DNA of 64,000 nt from JBBRGK01 sp036741355 (GTDB lineage Bacteria; Chloroflexota; Dehalococcoidia; CAUJGQ01), in NCBI GenBank assembly GCA_036741355.1, contig DAINSK010000022.1, positions 1 to 64,000 of the forward strand, read 5' to 3'. Below the pieces are notes generated by a model. It was given only the letters and a program-made list of their open reading frames with translations, searched no databases and was not told the DNA's origin. Shown piece by piece: positions 1 to 10,485 of the stretch (position 1 is its first letter; each line of letters begins with the position of its first letter). Position numbers and translations under genes: made by a program.

Positions 1-493
1 CGAAACGAAATGCCTCAAATGCGTCGTACCACAGAAATGCGAGGATCACCCAGACTATGTAAAAGAAGTAGCGATGAACGTTCTGCAGAATGAATGGAAA
101 GCGTCGTTCTCCCTGGTAGCCCTTGGCCGCATCGGCAACACCGCAGGCGGGCGGTGACAAGAAGTACGAGCGGTAATATGCTTTACGGTAGTAGTAGCAG
201 GTGAGGCGAAAGCCACCCGGGAACGCTAGAATGAAAATGGCAGGCGACAACCACCACCACGATCCAAAAATAGACCAGTTGACCGCCTTGCCGCAGTTGC
301 TTGATAGGCAAGGCGAATAGAAGGGCGAAAGATACGGAGAGTGATAAAAGTTATTGTTGTCGAGCGCCGCCCACGTCGTGTAGACGACGAACGCGGTCAG
401 CACCACGACGACCGTCGCCGGTAGCAGCCACCACAGGTCATGCCGCTCCGTCGCGGCCGCCGGCCGCCTTGCTTTCACAACCTCCGTTGCCAT
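1..493 (-). CDS. Succinate dehydrogenase (Sdh1-type) membrane anchor-like protein, partial
   Basis: The reading frame opens at the ATG complementary to 491-493 and runs off the left edge, giving 164 codons with no stop. A GGAAGG ribosome-binding site lies just upstream. The product has hydrophobic segments near residues 20-43 and 75-95 and another near the cut end. Between them are a conserved-looking motif (GGFRLTCYYYRKAYYR) and PPACG followed by a QNVHRYFFY stretch. I recall this pattern from the cytochrome b/anchor subunit of actinobacterial and Chloroflexi Sdh1 complexes, which ties succinate oxidation to the quinone pool. The family call rests on memory of that motif. The sdhA and sdhB genes would be expected beyond the window edge. 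The His residues are possible haem or quinone ligands (inference). Confidence 0.6.
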   Translation of the reverse strand, partial: MATEVVKARRPAAATERHDLWWLLPATVVVVLTAFVVYTTWAALDNNNFYHSPYLSPFYSPCLSSNCGKAVNWSIFGSWWWLSPAIFILAFPGGFRLTCYYYRKAYYRSYFLSPPACGVADAAKGYQGERRFPFILQNVHRYFFYIVWVILAFLWYDAFEAFRF

Positions 494-552
494 CGTTCAC
501 CTTCCTCGATTTCGGCTGATTTTTGGAGCCGTTGTGACCGTCGAGCGATCAG

Positions 553-1092
553 CTAGACGCATTGCTCCGCCCGCTCTCGCGCGAGGGAGAGCAGGCCTAC
601 GATGCTCTTTGCATCGCGGATTTCGCCGCGGTCAACCATTGCCAGCGCTTCAGAAAGAGGGTAGGTTTCCACGTCGATTGCCTCATCCTCGTCGGCACCG
701 AGCGGGCTTTCGACCAGCCCTTCAGCCAGGTACACATTGATGAATTCGGTCGTATAGCCGGGAGCCACCCAAAAGCCCGTCAGCCGGCGGATGCGCTCGG
801 CCCGGAACCCGGTCTCCTCCTGCAACTCACGTTGCACGGCCGCGTCAGGGTCCTCATCTACATTCACCATCCCCGCAGGAACCTCCAGCAGCTCGTCGCC
901 AACCGGCCCTCGGAACTGGCGAACGAGTACGATGTTACCGTTGCGGTCCACCGGTACAATCGCGACAGCGCCTCCGTGCTCCACGACCTCGCGCTTCGCC
1001 TGCCTGCCGTCGTCGAAGCGAACCGTGTCGACCCGCAGGTTGAGGATCTTCCCTTCGTAGATTCGCTCGCTCTGTACGGTCTCTTCTTTCAA
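553..1092 (-). CDS. NUDIX hydrolase, ADP-ribose pyrophosphatase type
   Basis: A 179-residue protein with a complete Nudix box from Gly74 to Phe96, including the REL-x-EE-x-G core (RELQEETGF) that binds the catalytic Mg2+. The length and the upstream strands (GAVAIVPVDRNGNIVLVRQFR) fit the ADP-ribose pyrophosphatase group, which hydrolyses ADP-ribose to AMP and ribose-5-phosphate in the cytoplasm. The start is a TTG without a strong ribosome-binding site, so the N-terminus is uncertain. It lies 59 bp after the divergently oriented end of the Sdh anchor region and reads the same way. The exact substrate cannot be read from sequence; other nucleoside diphosphate derivatives are possible. Confidence 0.85.
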   Translation of the reverse strand: MKEETVQSERIYEGKILNLRVDTVRFDDGRQAKREVVEHGGAVAIVPVDRNGNIVLVRQFRGPVGDELLEVPAGMVNVDEDPDAAVQRELQEETGFRAERIRRLTGFWVAPGYTTEFINVYLAEGLVESPLGADEDEAIDVETYPLSEALAMVDRGEIRDAKSIVGLLSLARERAEQCV

Positions 1093-1204
1093 CCGGTTGT
1101 ACCCATCGACGAGTAAAGCGTGCGTGCTGCAGCCGCGCCGCCAACTCCTACGCTACGACCCGTACCCCCTTGGCGCAATCTGGGCTGACGCTCGAACAGG
1201 CCAC

Positions 1205-1560
1205 CAATCTCCCCGAGCCCTCTTGCCCCCAATTCTGGGGGCAAGAGGGAGCTTAGGCGGTCGGGTAGTGCCGAGACCGGGCTTTGACGCCGGGCGGCTC
1301 CTAACCCTCGTATCCCTTCCCGGTGCGGGAAGGGACGATCGTTGGGAGATGGATTCTGACGGGGGTGCAGCGCTGGGAACCTCACCCCCTGCTCCTCTCC
1401 ATCGCTCATAGAGCGACGGAGAGGAGCGATCATTAGCAGATGGGTTACGGGCAGGGGTGCGCAGCGTCGGCGCGCAGCCGGGCGCATGGCAATGCGCCCC
1501 TATAAGGGACGGAATGCTTCACCAATGCCGAATACAAGCTCCCCTTCCCTCTCAGGGACG
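1205..1560. repeat. Dispersed hairpin-rich intergenic repeat, copy A
   Basis: The 459 bp between the NUDIX gene and the acetyltransferase gene hold no credible gene. They contain palindromic modules. Positions 1219-1250 form a stem around CCCTCTTGCCCCC. Positions 1314-1336 form a 10-bp stem (TCCCTTCCCG with its complement). Positions 1395-1429 form a stem around CTCCTCTCC. Two blocks recur almost unchanged at 45546-45660: the CCTAACCCTCGT...GGGAAGGGACGATC block and the GCGCAGCCGGGCG...GCAATGCGCCCCTA block. Similar hairpin repeats are common in intergenic DNA of Chloroflexi and some Proteobacteria (recollection). The element looks like a non-autonomous dispersed repeat. On the plus strand it may also act as a transcript end. 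Confidence 0.75.
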
Positions 1561-2061
1561 GGGCTGGTGGTTAGGAGCGATCCCCGACTCCCGCAGGTCT
1601 AACGCCACCGCGATTTCGTTGCAGTTCGCGAACTTCGGACAGCGGTAGCATTCGTTCCACACTTTTCGTGGGAACTCGGAGACGTCGGCGATTTTGAAGC
1701 CAAGCTTTTCGAAAAACGCCGGTTTATAGGTCAGAGCGAAGACCTGTGCGAGCCCGAGCTGCCGCGCCTCGTCGAGGCAGGCCGACACCAGCTTGAAGCC
1801 GATCCCCTTTAGCTGCCGATCTTCGCGCACTGCGAGAGACTTGACCTCGGCGAGGTCGGCCCACCACAGGTGCAGCGCAACGCATCCCGCAAACTGCCCG
1901 TCGACACGCGCGATGTAAAAGTCGCGAAGGTTCTCGTAAACTTCATTCAGCGGGCGGTGCAGCATCTCGTCGCGGTCGGCAAAGAACGAGACGACCTCGT
2001 GAATTTCGGTCGCGTCCGACGCCCTGGCTGTTTCGACGACAATGAGCGACCGGTCACGCAC
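1552..2061 (-). CDS. GNAT N-acetyltransferase, ArgA-like family
   Basis: The protein carries a single GNAT fold: a FADRDEMLHRPL motif, the central AEVKSLAVREDRQLKGIG acetyl-CoA loop, a FALTYKPAFFEKLGF strand, and a C-terminal cysteine motif CYRCPKFANCNE. This combination is typical of short ArgA-like acetyltransferases, which may acetylate glutamate or another amine. The frame stays open upstream to 2256, but that part overlaps the zinc-ribbon gene in another frame and has no homology-like content. I place the start at the GTG at 2061, just before the first strand. A CTG near 2115 right after the zinc-ribbon stop is an alternative. The gene is probably cotranscribed with recN and the zinc-ribbon gene. 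Confidence 0.75.
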   Translation of the reverse strand: MRDRSLIVVETARASDATEIHEVVSFFADRDEMLHRPLNEVYENLRDFYIARVDGQFAGCVALHLWWADLAEVKSLAVREDRQLKGIGFKLVSACLDEARQLGLAQVFALTYKPAFFEKLGFKIADVSEFPRKVWNECYRCPKFANCNEIAVALDLRESGIAPNHQPRP

Positions 2062-2111
2062 CGGTGACGCGGCGTTGACGCCGCCACTAGCTGTGCCGGC
2101 GTCAGTCGTGC

Positions 2112-2285
2112 TCAGGAGGCTTCCGCCCCTTGTGGGTTCATCCACGCCCATTTTGTACAACTCGGGCAGCGTTTGAGTACGGTACCGGCAGACGCCCTTC
2201 CCGCTGCTTCGCCCGTCGTCGACTGCAATGACAGGATTGAGATCACGGCCAGGCATGAGGGACAGGTCACATAATCTCGATGCAT
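2112..2285 (-). CDS. Small zinc-ribbon protein
   Basis: A 57-residue protein with two CPSC knuckles, at Cys8/Cys11 and Cys40/Cys43, spaced as in a zinc ribbon. I chose the ATG at 2285 because a GAGGTGGGG ribosome-binding site precedes it. A longer frame to 2348 adds residues without support. The gene lies between recN and the acetyltransferase on the same strand and may overlap the 5' end of the latter. No enzymatic residues are seen. It could be a nucleic-acid or protein-interaction module. No function is assigned. Confidence 0.6.
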   Translation of the reverse strand: MHRDYVTCPSCLAVISILSLQSTTGEAAGRASAGTVLKRCPSCTKWAWMNPQGAEAS

Positions 2286-2363
2286 CGTATCCCCACCTCG
2301 TGTTCGGGTCGAATCCGGCAGAGCGGGGCGATTATATAACAAATTCAATTCAAAAGTCGCGCT

Positions 2364-4178
2364 CTAAGTAACCGGCGTCCTGGATTTCTTTCGAGGAAAA
2401 TCCGGGACGGCTCCGTTTCCATGCAACAGTTCTCGCGCACTCGCCAGCGTCGATTCGGTGACGGAGCCGAGCATTGCCGCAAGTTCCTGCACGCGTTCTT
2501 CCGGCCGCAGCTCTCGGATTTCAACGCCGGTTCGCCCTGCGTCGACCCGTTTTGTAACGGTCAGGTGCCTATCGGCCCTCGCGGCGATCTGTGGCAGGTG
2601 GCTCACGCAGATGACCTGATGGTGTTCGGACAAACGCGCGAGCTTTTCGCCCACGATGGCTCCGGAACGGCCGCCCAGCCCGGCCTCGATTTCGTCGAAA
2701 ACCAGGACAGGCACCGCATCGGCGTCCCCGAGCACCGTCTTGAGCGCCAGCATTAAACGTGATGTTTCACCACCGCTGGCAACGCGCGCCAGTGGACGCA
2801 GGGGCTCTCCCGGGTTTAAGGTCACGAGAAACTCGATACGGTCGACCCCGCTCGCGTCCGACTGAAAATGTGAATCGGCGACCGGTTTCGGAAACGGCGA
2901 CGGGTCACCGATGACGGTCTCTTGTGTCAGGCTGGCCGGTATCCCTTCGGGCGAAGGCCTCCTGGTGAAAGAAACCGCGAAACGAGCGGCGCTCATCTTC
3001 AGGTCGGCAAATTGCGCATCGAGCAATTCCACGAGCCGCGCCGCTGCAGCTTCCCGCTTCGAGCCCAGCGCGGCGGCCATCTGGCCCAACTGCGCCACAA
3101 GCACCGACTCTTCATCGCGGAGTCGATCGCGTTGTTCCTCACCGCCCGCCAATTCCGCCAGCTCGGCTGCAGCACTCTCGCCATAAGCTATGACTTCGGG
3201 GATTGTGGCTCCGTACTTCCGCTTGAGCGTCATAAGCAGCGACAGGCGATCTTCGATCGCTTCCAACCTGCCGGGATTGTACTCGACGTTTTCCCGATAC
3301 GAGCGAATCTCCCTGCCCAGATCGGCCGCCTGGTCTTGCAGGGCAGCGGCGGTTGCCGCGAGTTCGGAAAGCCGCGGATCGAACTCGCTCAGCGTCTGGA
3401 CCGAAGCGGCCGCCTGCCCCAGCGCGTCGACGGCGCCCGTTGCCCGCACATCACCCTGCAGAGCCGCGTACGCGGCTTCCGACAACGTAACAAGCTGCTC
3501 CGAGTTCTCGAGCAGCTGCCGTTCGACGCGGAGATCATCTTCTTCATCGGGAAGTATGCGGGCTGCCTCGATCTCGTCGCATTCATGTCTCAAACGATCT
3601 TGCCGTCGTGCGCGTTCCCGATCGTCCGAGAGTAAGCGCGCCAATTGACCACGGACTTCGCGCAGACGGTGGGCGGAAGCGGCGAATGCAGCGCGTTCCG
3701 CGTCCGTACCGGCGAAGCGATCGAGGTAGCGGATGTGCTCCGCGGGCTGCAGCAGGGCAACGTGATCGGTCTGGCTGTGGATATCGACTAGCCGCCTGCC
3801 CAACGCGGCGAGCGCCGATTGTAGGACCGCGCGACCGTTGATCCGCGCCGTCGTCCGTGCCCTACCCGAGATCCAAAGGTCTCTGCTTACGATCAACGTA
3901 TCGTCTTCGATTTCGACTCCGGCCTCGGAGAGCGCGTTCGCAAGCTCGTCGCCTATCGACTCGGCCCGAATCTGAAAGATCCCTTCGACGCGGGCAGACT
4001 CCGAGCCGGCGCGTACGTCGGTGGCATCGGCGCGCCCGCCAAGGAGCATTCCCAGCGCGCCCACAATAATGCTCTTACCCGCGCCGGTCTCGCCGGTAAT
4101 AACGTTGAGACCGGGAGCGAACGCGACTCTCACATGTTCCGCTACGGCGAAGCCACGGATGTCAAGCTCCAGCAGCAC
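2364..4178 (-). CDS. recN: DNA repair protein RecN
   Basis: A 604-residue SMC-like ATPase of double-strand break repair. The Walker A motif GETGAGKS is at residues 29-36. A long coiled-coil middle region follows. The C-terminal half holds the ABC signature (ASGGE) and the Walker B segment (VLVFDEIEAGLGG). The length and order match RecN, which binds DNA ends and promotes recombination with RecA in the cytoplasm. It follows nadK and tlyA on the same strand, an order well known in Actinobacteria and related groups. An 88-bp gap separates it from nadK. No truncation or missing motif is seen. Confidence 0.95.
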   Translation of the reverse strand: MLLELDIRGFAVAEHVRVAFAPGLNVITGETGAGKSIIVGALGMLLGGRADATDVRAGSESARVEGIFQIRAESIGDELANALSEAGVEIEDDTLIVSRDLWISGRARTTARINGRAVLQSALAALGRRLVDIHSQTDHVALLQPAEHIRYLDRFAGTDAERAAFAASAHRLREVRGQLARLLSDDRERARRQDRLRHECDEIEAARILPDEEDDLRVERQLLENSEQLVTLSEAAYAALQGDVRATGAVDALGQAAASVQTLSEFDPRLSELAATAAALQDQAADLGREIRSYRENVEYNPGRLEAIEDRLSLLMTLKRKYGATIPEVIAYGESAAAELAELAGGEEQRDRLRDEESVLVAQLGQMAAALGSKREAAAARLVELLDAQFADLKMSAARFAVSFTRRPSPEGIPASLTQETVIGDPSPFPKPVADSHFQSDASGVDRIEFLVTLNPGEPLRPLARVASGGETSRLMLALKTVLGDADAVPVLVFDEIEAGLGGRSGAIVGEKLARLSEHHQVICVSHLPQIAARADRHLTVTKRVDAGRTGVEIRELRPEERVQELAAMLGSVTESTLASARELLHGNGAVPDFPRKKSRTPVT

Positions 4179-4266
4179 TCAAGCAGCCTTCTTAGGTACG
4201 AAGATTAAAGCCGTAAGCACGGTTTTATTGTATCCAATGTATCTAACCGAAACGTCGCCGAGGGTC

Positions 4267-5118
4267 TCATTCTTCCCGCTGTGTAGAGAGGTTGAGATGT
4301 TGGGCCAGCTTTTGGAAAAAGTCGCTCGGCGGGCCCAGTCGAACAAATCGCGCGACCTGCTGCGATAACTTAGTCGCCACAGAGCAGCCGTTTGTCAGTG
4401 GCTGGTCGACCTGACCGTCGATACTGACGACCGCCCCCTGCTCCCCCTCCACCCGGATCTCGACCACCGATTCCGGCGGCAACACGATTGGCCGCATACG
4501 CGAAAGATGAGGTGCCACCGGGGTGAGCAGCAGCTCACGCGACTGCGGCATCAACACAGGTCCCCCGGCGGAGAGGTTGTATGCCGTGCTTCCCGTAGCG
4601 GTCGACACGATCATTGCGTCACCACGTATGCGCGCCAGGTGGACGCCGTCGACGGCTATGGACAAATACACTGGCCGGCCGGGCGCGGCGCGCCCCACGA
4701 CGATGTCGTTGAGCCCGATCAAGGGAGGGGCCGCCGAGTCATCACCTGTTTGCAATACGCACTCCACCATTGCCCGTTCTTCGATAAAACCGTCGCCATC
4801 GATAACGGCAGCGAGAGTAGCCGGAGCGTCATCGACATTCAGCTCGCTCAAGAAGCCAAGCCGGCCCTTGTTGATGCTCACAATCGGGACCGGGTGCGGA
4901 GCGGCCGCCCGTGCGGCCCATAGCACTGTGCCGTCGCCGCCGATGCAGACAAGCAGGTCGGTGCTACCGATGTGACGCGCGACAGTCGCCTCGTCGCCAG
5001 TCTCTGCCAGCCACGTTCCTCGCAGCGAATTCAGTACGGTGTCGCGCAACGTCTCGGACAGCGCGAGCGCCTCAGGATCGCGAGGGTGATAGAGCAGTCC
5101 CACGCGCGTGTACTTCAC
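4267..5118 (-). CDS. nadK: NAD kinase
   Basis: A 283-residue ATP-NAD kinase that makes NADP from NAD in the cytoplasm. The GGDG nucleotide-binding motif is at residues 60-63, followed by NKGRLGFLSEL and the second signature TATGSTAYNLSAGGP, which contacts NAD. The length is normal. The start ATG overlaps the stop of tlyA by four bases, which implies translational coupling in a tlyA-nadK-recN operon. The three proteins are unrelated in biochemistry, but the order is conserved in several Gram-positive and Chloroflexi-like genomes (recollection). Confidence 0.96.
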   Translation of the reverse strand: MKYTRVGLLYHPRDPEALALSETLRDTVLNSLRGTWLAETGDEATVARHIGSTDLLVCIGGDGTVLWAARAAAPHPVPIVSINKGRLGFLSELNVDDAPATLAAVIDGDGFIEERAMVECVLQTGDDSAAPPLIGLNDIVVGRAAPGRPVYLSIAVDGVHLARIRGDAMIVSTATGSTAYNLSAGGPVLMPQSRELLLTPVAPHLSRMRPIVLPPESVVEIRVEGEQGAVVSIDGQVDQPLTNGCSVATKLSQQVARFVRLGPPSDFFQKLAQHLNLSTQREE

Positions 5119-5852
5119 CGATCGCCATCCGGTCGCTGGAGGTACATGAGGAACTCCCGGTTGCCCTCGGCGCCCCGAATGGGCGAGGTCGTCAGTCCAA
5201 GAATACGGTACCTCTCGATTGTTAGCCAGCGTGCCATTCGGCCGAGCACGGCGGCGTGGATGAGCGCGTCGCGGACAATTCCCCCCTTGCCGACCTCGCC
5301 ACGTTCGGCCTCAAACTGGGGCTTCACCAGCACCACCAGTCGGGCGCCCGGCCGCATAGAAGGCACTAACGCCGGTAAGACCAGGCGTAGCGATATGAAG
5401 GAGAGGTCCGCGACCACGAGATCGACCGCTTCCGGCAGCGGCCGCATATAGCGTGCATTAACGCGCTCCATTACTTTGACGCGTGAGTCAGTACGGAGCC
5501 GGTAATCGATCTGGCCGTAGCCGACGTCAACTGCGAAAACGGACGCGGCGCCGCGCTGCAGGAGGCAGTCGGTAAATCCGCCGGTGGAGGCGCCGATATC
5601 GGCGGCAACGATGCCTCTGGCGTCAAGCCCGAACTCTGTCAGGGCGTGGTCCAGCTTTTCACCACCCCGGCTCACGAAACGTGGCGGCCTGACGATTGTG
5701 ATGATCGCCGTTTCGCGTACGGTCATTGCCGGCTTGACGGCCGGGCGCCCGTCCACGAGTACGTCGCCCGCTTGTACCAGGGCGCGCGCGAGTTCTCGGG
5801 ATGTGCATAGCCCGCGTTGGAGGAGCGCCTGGTCGAGTCTCTGCCTGGTCAT
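5115..5852 (-). CDS. tlyA: TlyA family rRNA 2'-O-methyltransferase
   Basis: A 245-residue protein with an N-terminal S4 RNA-binding domain (about residues 1-60: RLDQALLQRGLCTSRELARALVQ) and a FtsJ-like SAM-dependent methyltransferase domain (ADIGASTGGFTDCLLQRGA). It also has the VVADLSFISL and VLVKPQFE motifs of the family. TlyA methylates cytidines of 16S and 23S rRNA and influences capreomycin sensitivity. It is the first gene of the coupled tlyA-nadK-recN run. The protein is full length. Some TlyA-like proteins have been called haemolysins; the methyltransferase role is better supported. Confidence 0.92.
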   Translation of the reverse strand: MTRQRLDQALLQRGLCTSRELARALVQAGDVLVDGRPAVKPAMTVRETAIITIVRPPRFVSRGGEKLDHALTEFGLDARGIVAADIGASTGGFTDCLLQRGAASVFAVDVGYGQIDYRLRTDSRVKVMERVNARYMRPLPEAVDLVVADLSFISLRLVLPALVPSMRPGARLVVLVKPQFEAERGEVGKGGIVRDALIHAAVLGRMARWLTIERYRILGLTTSPIRGAEGNREFLMYLQRPDGDR

Positions 5853-5938
5853 GTGCGCTCAGCGTATGGAGGCCCTCGAACGGTCGTCAACAATGGTTGC
5901 GGTTGCCTCCGTGGGTCAGGCGCGGATAGCATCTTGAC

Positions 5939-6433
5939 ATGCAACGACAGATGGCGGAAACCGGGCCTTCACCTAAAGCCGTCCAGGCCGCGCTTGACGC
6001 AGTTCAGTCAGGAATTCAGATACAAATAACCGGCGTTCTAACCGACACGGCGCGGGCAGCGGCCGGCGCGGCCCGGTGTGAATTGGGACAAATCGTCAAG
6101 AGCCTCCTCTTCGTGGCGGGCGGCCGGCCGATCTTGCTGTTGGTAGCCGGAGATCGTAAAGCAGATTTGACCAGGCTTGCGCCGCTCCTGGGTGTCCCGC
6201 GCAAGCGCATCACGATGGCGCGCCCGCGCGAGGTAAAACGGCTCACCGGCTACGAGGTCGGCGCGGTGCCGCCGCTGGGCCACCCCGTGCCGCTCGAAAC
6301 GTTGATCGATCGTTCGCTGGAACGGTTCGATGAGGTCTACGCCGCGGCGGGCGCAGCTAACGCGATTTTCAAGACGACGCCCGCCCAGCTAACCGCGATG
6401 ACCGGCGGCCGTATTGCGGACATCACCGCTTGA
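5939..6433 (+). CDS. YbaK/EbsC family aminoacyl-tRNA deacylase
   Basis: A 164-residue protein of the YbaK/prolyl-tRNA editing fold. The conserved core CELGQIVKSLLFVAGG, the LVAGDRKADLTRL segment and the late GYEVGAVPPLGH motif, with its glycines and proline, match the family. These free-standing domains hydrolyse misacylated tRNAs such as Cys-tRNA(Pro). The gene is divergent from tlyA across about 86 bp. Its stop overlaps the TTG start of the following UbiA gene, so both are probably translated from one transcript. A second ATG four codons in is an equally possible start. Confidence 0.85.
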   Translation: MQRQMAETGPSPKAVQAALDAVQSGIQIQITGVLTDTARAAAGAARCELGQIVKSLLFVAGGRPILLLVAGDRKADLTRLAPLLGVPRKRITMARPREVKRLTGYEVGAVPPLGHPVPLETLIDRSLERFDEVYAAAGAANAIFKTTPAQLTAMTGGRIADITA

Positions 6434-7413
6434 AAACGAACGAAGTGCCCCGACCGATCCCGGTTAGTCGCGCGGATCGTTCTGAGCCGGATTCAGCTGC
6501 TATTCGGGCGGGACGCCAATCTCTTCTGCGGGCCGTGCTTCGCGGCATCCGTCCACGGCAGTTTACCAAGAATGGCGTCGTATTCCTGGCGATGGTTTTC
6601 ACCGTTGGACTAGCGTGGCAGCCTTCAAATCCGAACTCGTGGTTACCGCTGTTGGGGCGATCGCTGTTAGCTTTTGCCGCCTTCAGCATGGTTTCTGCAG
6701 GCGAATACCTCGTCAACGACGCTGCCAACGCCGTCGCCGATCGCCTGCATCCCCGTAAACGGCACCGGCCCGCCGCCTCACAAGAATTGGAGGCGCAATC
6801 CGCGCGCCTTGCGGCGTTGCCACTATTCGCGGCCGGACTGCTGATGTCGCTACCGCTGGGTCCCCGGTTCGAGATCGTTCTGGTGCTTTATGGCGTCATT
6901 TCGCTCGCCTACACGTATGCGCTCAAGCACGTCGTCCTGATAGACGTCGCCGCCGTCGCATCCGGGTTCGTGCTTCGGGCTGTTGGCGGTGCCGCTGCGA
7001 TCGGCGTCCCCATCTCGCCCTGGCTATATGTCTGCACCAGCCTTGGCGCGCTCCTTCTTGCTCTGGGCAAGAGGAGGCACGAACTCTTGGAATTGGGAGC
7101 GATGGCTCGATTTCACAGGCCGGTCCTCGGCCGGTACTCGCTAAAATCGCTGGACCGACTGTCGCTGATCGTCGCCGTGACGACGGTGGCGGTCTACTCC
7201 GCCTACACGGTGAGCGCCGCCCGGCTGCCGGCGAACCACGCGATGGTAGCGACAGTGCCTTTTGTCGCTCTGGGGGTTGCTCGATACCTCTACGTCAGTC
7301 GCCGTCGGCATGGCGGTAATCCAGACGAAGTGCTCGTTCGCGACCCGCCGCTCCTGACCTGCATACTGATCTGGGTGGCGACTGCGGGAGCGCTGCTCGC
7401 CATCTTCCGGTAG
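6430..7413 (+). CDS. UbiA-family prenyltransferase, decaprenyl-phosphate phosphoribosyltransferase-like
   Basis: A 327-residue polytopic membrane protein of the UbiA superfamily with about eight hydrophobic segments. The first Asp-rich motif, here NDAANAVADRLHPRKRHRP, followed by RPAA, resembles Rv3806c. That enzyme transfers phosphoribose from PRPP to decaprenyl phosphate in arabinan precursor synthesis. Where the classical motif has NDxxDxxxD, this protein has Asn in place of the middle Asp. The second conserved region (YSLKSLDRLSL) is present. The start is a TTG overlapping the upstream stop. Polyprenyl-phosphate phosphoribosylation is likely but not certain; aromatic prenyl transfer is the alternative. 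Confidence 0.75.
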   Translation: MKTNEVPRPIPVSRADRSEPDSAAIRAGRQSLLRAVLRGIRPRQFTKNGVVFLAMVFTVGLAWQPSNPNSWLPLLGRSLLAFAAFSMVSAGEYLVNDAANAVADRLHPRKRHRPAASQELEAQSARLAALPLFAAGLLMSLPLGPRFEIVLVLYGVISLAYTYALKHVVLIDVAAVASGFVLRAVGGAAAIGVPISPWLYVCTSLGALLLALGKRRHELLELGAMARFHRPVLGRYSLKSLDRLSLIVAVTTVAVYSAYTVSAARLPANHAMVATVPFVALGVARYLYVSRRRHGGNPDEVLVRDPPLLTCILIWVATAGALLAIFR

Positions 7414-7433
7414 CTTGCCGGCCGCACAACATC

Positions 7434-7464
7434 AAAAAGCGGGAGAGTCCGCGCTCCTCCCGCT
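7434..7464 (-). terminator. Rho-independent terminator after clpX
   Basis: Read on the minus strand, an 8-bp stem AGCGGGAG/CTCCCGCT encloses an 11-base loop and is followed directly by a run of five T (complement of the A run at 7434-7438). It lies 24 bp past the clpX stop and also separates clpX from the convergent UbiA gene. On the plus strand the hairpin has no T run, so it works best for clpX. Confidence 0.75.
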
Positions 7465-7487
7465 GGTTGCAGCAATGACCGCCTCCG

Positions 7488-8789
<1,302 letters not shown>

Positions 8790-8902
8790 GGTCGAACTCC
8801 TCTGGTTGCGGGCTCAACGGAAGCTCCTCGCGACGTACCCGGGAGTTCCTTGACATCATACTCTCGGCATGCGTAACAGTTGACATGTCGCCGGAACCGG
8901 TC

Positions 8903-10381
8903 TCAGGCGTCGGCCCGAGCCGCCTCGACGATGTCCCCACTAGAGAGCTTATCGCCCTCTTCGCTACCGCTGTCCCGGCCCTTTGTGGCCGGTTCGTGTG
9001 CTTCGCCTGTTACATCGCGCTCGGATTCAGGAGTAGCAGCCGTCTCAGCGGCCATCGATTGTGCTTCGATTGCCAGAAGCTCGTCGACCGCTGCCTGCGG
9101 AGGAACCTCTTTGCCCGCGGCAATGTCCCGCAAGCGCCCATAGACAAGGCGCGTCAGAAGCGTCCGTTCGATGAATTCCCGCCCGGTGGGGCTGTCGAAC
9201 ATTTCACGCATGCGCTGATTTTGTGGCGTCGCCGGGCCCGCCATTCGATCCAGGTCTGCCTCGACCTCGGCCTGATCGACGGTCAGCCCTTCTTGTTCGG
9301 CGAGTCGCGTCAGCACGAGCGAGCGCTCGACACGCTGCACGGCAGATGGCTTCAGTTCAGCGCGGTACTCGGATTCCGACCGACCAGCCTTGCGGAGGGA
9401 TGCTTCCAACGAGGCCCGCGAGCCTCTACCCGTCTGCTCGTTGATCATGTGGTCGATTTCGCGATCGATGAGCACCGCCGGATATTCGAGCGTTGCCTGC
9501 CCGATTAATCGCTCGATCACTTTTTGTTCGTAGTCTCGGTCCGCTTGCTCTTCCGTTGAGCGGCGCAGGTCGCTCTCGACGCGCTCACGCAGCGCGGCGA
9601 TGGAATCGAACCCTTCGCCGACCTCGCGCGCGAAGTCGGCGTTCATTTCGGGGATGCGCTCTTCTTTGACCTCTTTGATGTCGGCGTGGTACCGGATCGT
9701 CTCACCCGCAACGTCTTTGTCGGCGTGGTCCTCGGGCACCTCGACCTCGAAGTCGTAACCGTGACCCTTTTCCGAGCCCGGCAGCTTCTCGAACAGCCCG
9801 GGGAGTCCGCGCGTGCCTTCCTCGGTCAAGCGTAAATTTGCGTCGGTTTCGCTGAGCAACTCACGGTGGCCAACGTGCGCGGTGACATCGAGGGTGATGA
9901 CGTCGCCCTGTTGGACCGGCCGCTCGACGGGCTCGACGGTTGCGTACCGTCGTCGCAGCTCTTCGAGTGAACGGTCCACCTCGGCGGGCTCCACGGTAAC
10001 AGGCTCCCGCTCGATGCGTATGTCGCGGTAGTCGTTCAAGCGAACGGTCGGGCGAATCGGAACGGTCGCCTTGATCGTGAGCGGGTCCACCGTGGGGATT
10101 TCGAACTCGGGCTGACCTATCGGGTCGAGGTTCTGTTCCTTAACGGCTTCGTCGTAGACTTCGGGCACGAGCCGTTCGAGCGCCTCGCGCAGAAGCGCCT
10201 CGCGGCCGACGTATCGCTCGAACATGACCCGCGGCGCCTTGCCCGGTCGGAAGCCTGGGATCCGGTACTTTCCAACCATCCGGCGGTAGGCCTGGTCGAC
10301 TGATTTCTCGACGCGGTCCGGCTCAACCTCGATCTGGAGCAGCACCTGACTCTCGGGCTGGCGTTCGGCGGTGGTCTTCAA
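8903..10381 (-). CDS. tig: Trigger factor (ribosome-associated chaperone/prolyl isomerase)
   Basis: A 492-residue trigger factor. The N-terminal ribosome-binding domain carries the docking signature (GFRPGKAPR) near residue 45. A PPIase domain lies in the middle (QGDVITLDVTAHVG), and a helical C-terminal chaperone domain follows. A low-complexity acidic tail of about 50 residues ends the protein. The start is a TTG preceded by a strong GGAGGGAC site. The protein binds nascent chains at the ribosome exit. It stands directly upstream of clpX, which suggests a shared protein-quality-control unit. Confidence 0.95.
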   Translation of the reverse strand: MKTTAERQPESQVLLQIEVEPDRVEKSVDQAYRRMVGKYRIPGFRPGKAPRVMFERYVGREALLREALERLVPEVYDEAVKEQNLDPIGQPEFEIPTVDPLTIKATVPIRPTVRLNDYRDIRIEREPVTVEPAEVDRSLEELRRRYATVEPVERPVQQGDVITLDVTAHVGHRELLSETDANLRLTEEGTRGLPGLFEKLPGSEKGHGYDFEVEVPEDHADKDVAGETIRYHADIKEVKEERIPEMNADFAREVGEGFDSIAALRERVESDLRRSTEEQADRDYEQKVIERLIGQATLEYPAVLIDREIDHMINEQTGRGSRASLEASLRKAGRSESEYRAELKPSAVQRVERSLVLTRLAEQEGLTVDQAEVEADLDRMAGPATPQNQRMREMFDSPTGREFIERTLLTRLVYGRLRDIAAGKEVPPQAAVDELLAIEAQSMAAETAATPESERDVTGEAHEPATKGRDSGSEEGDKLSSGDIVEAARADA

Positions 10382-10485
10382 ATGGGCACGTCCCTCCGGT
10401 GCCTCAGTATATCATGAGCCTCTCGGGCCATCCAAAGCGCGATGCGTAACATGGAGCGCTTCCGGGCGCCAACCGACCCGGAAGA

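Noticed and set aside
553..1116. Plus-strand open frame of 184 codons opposite the NUDIX gene
   Set aside because: Antisense to a gene with a complete Nudix box.
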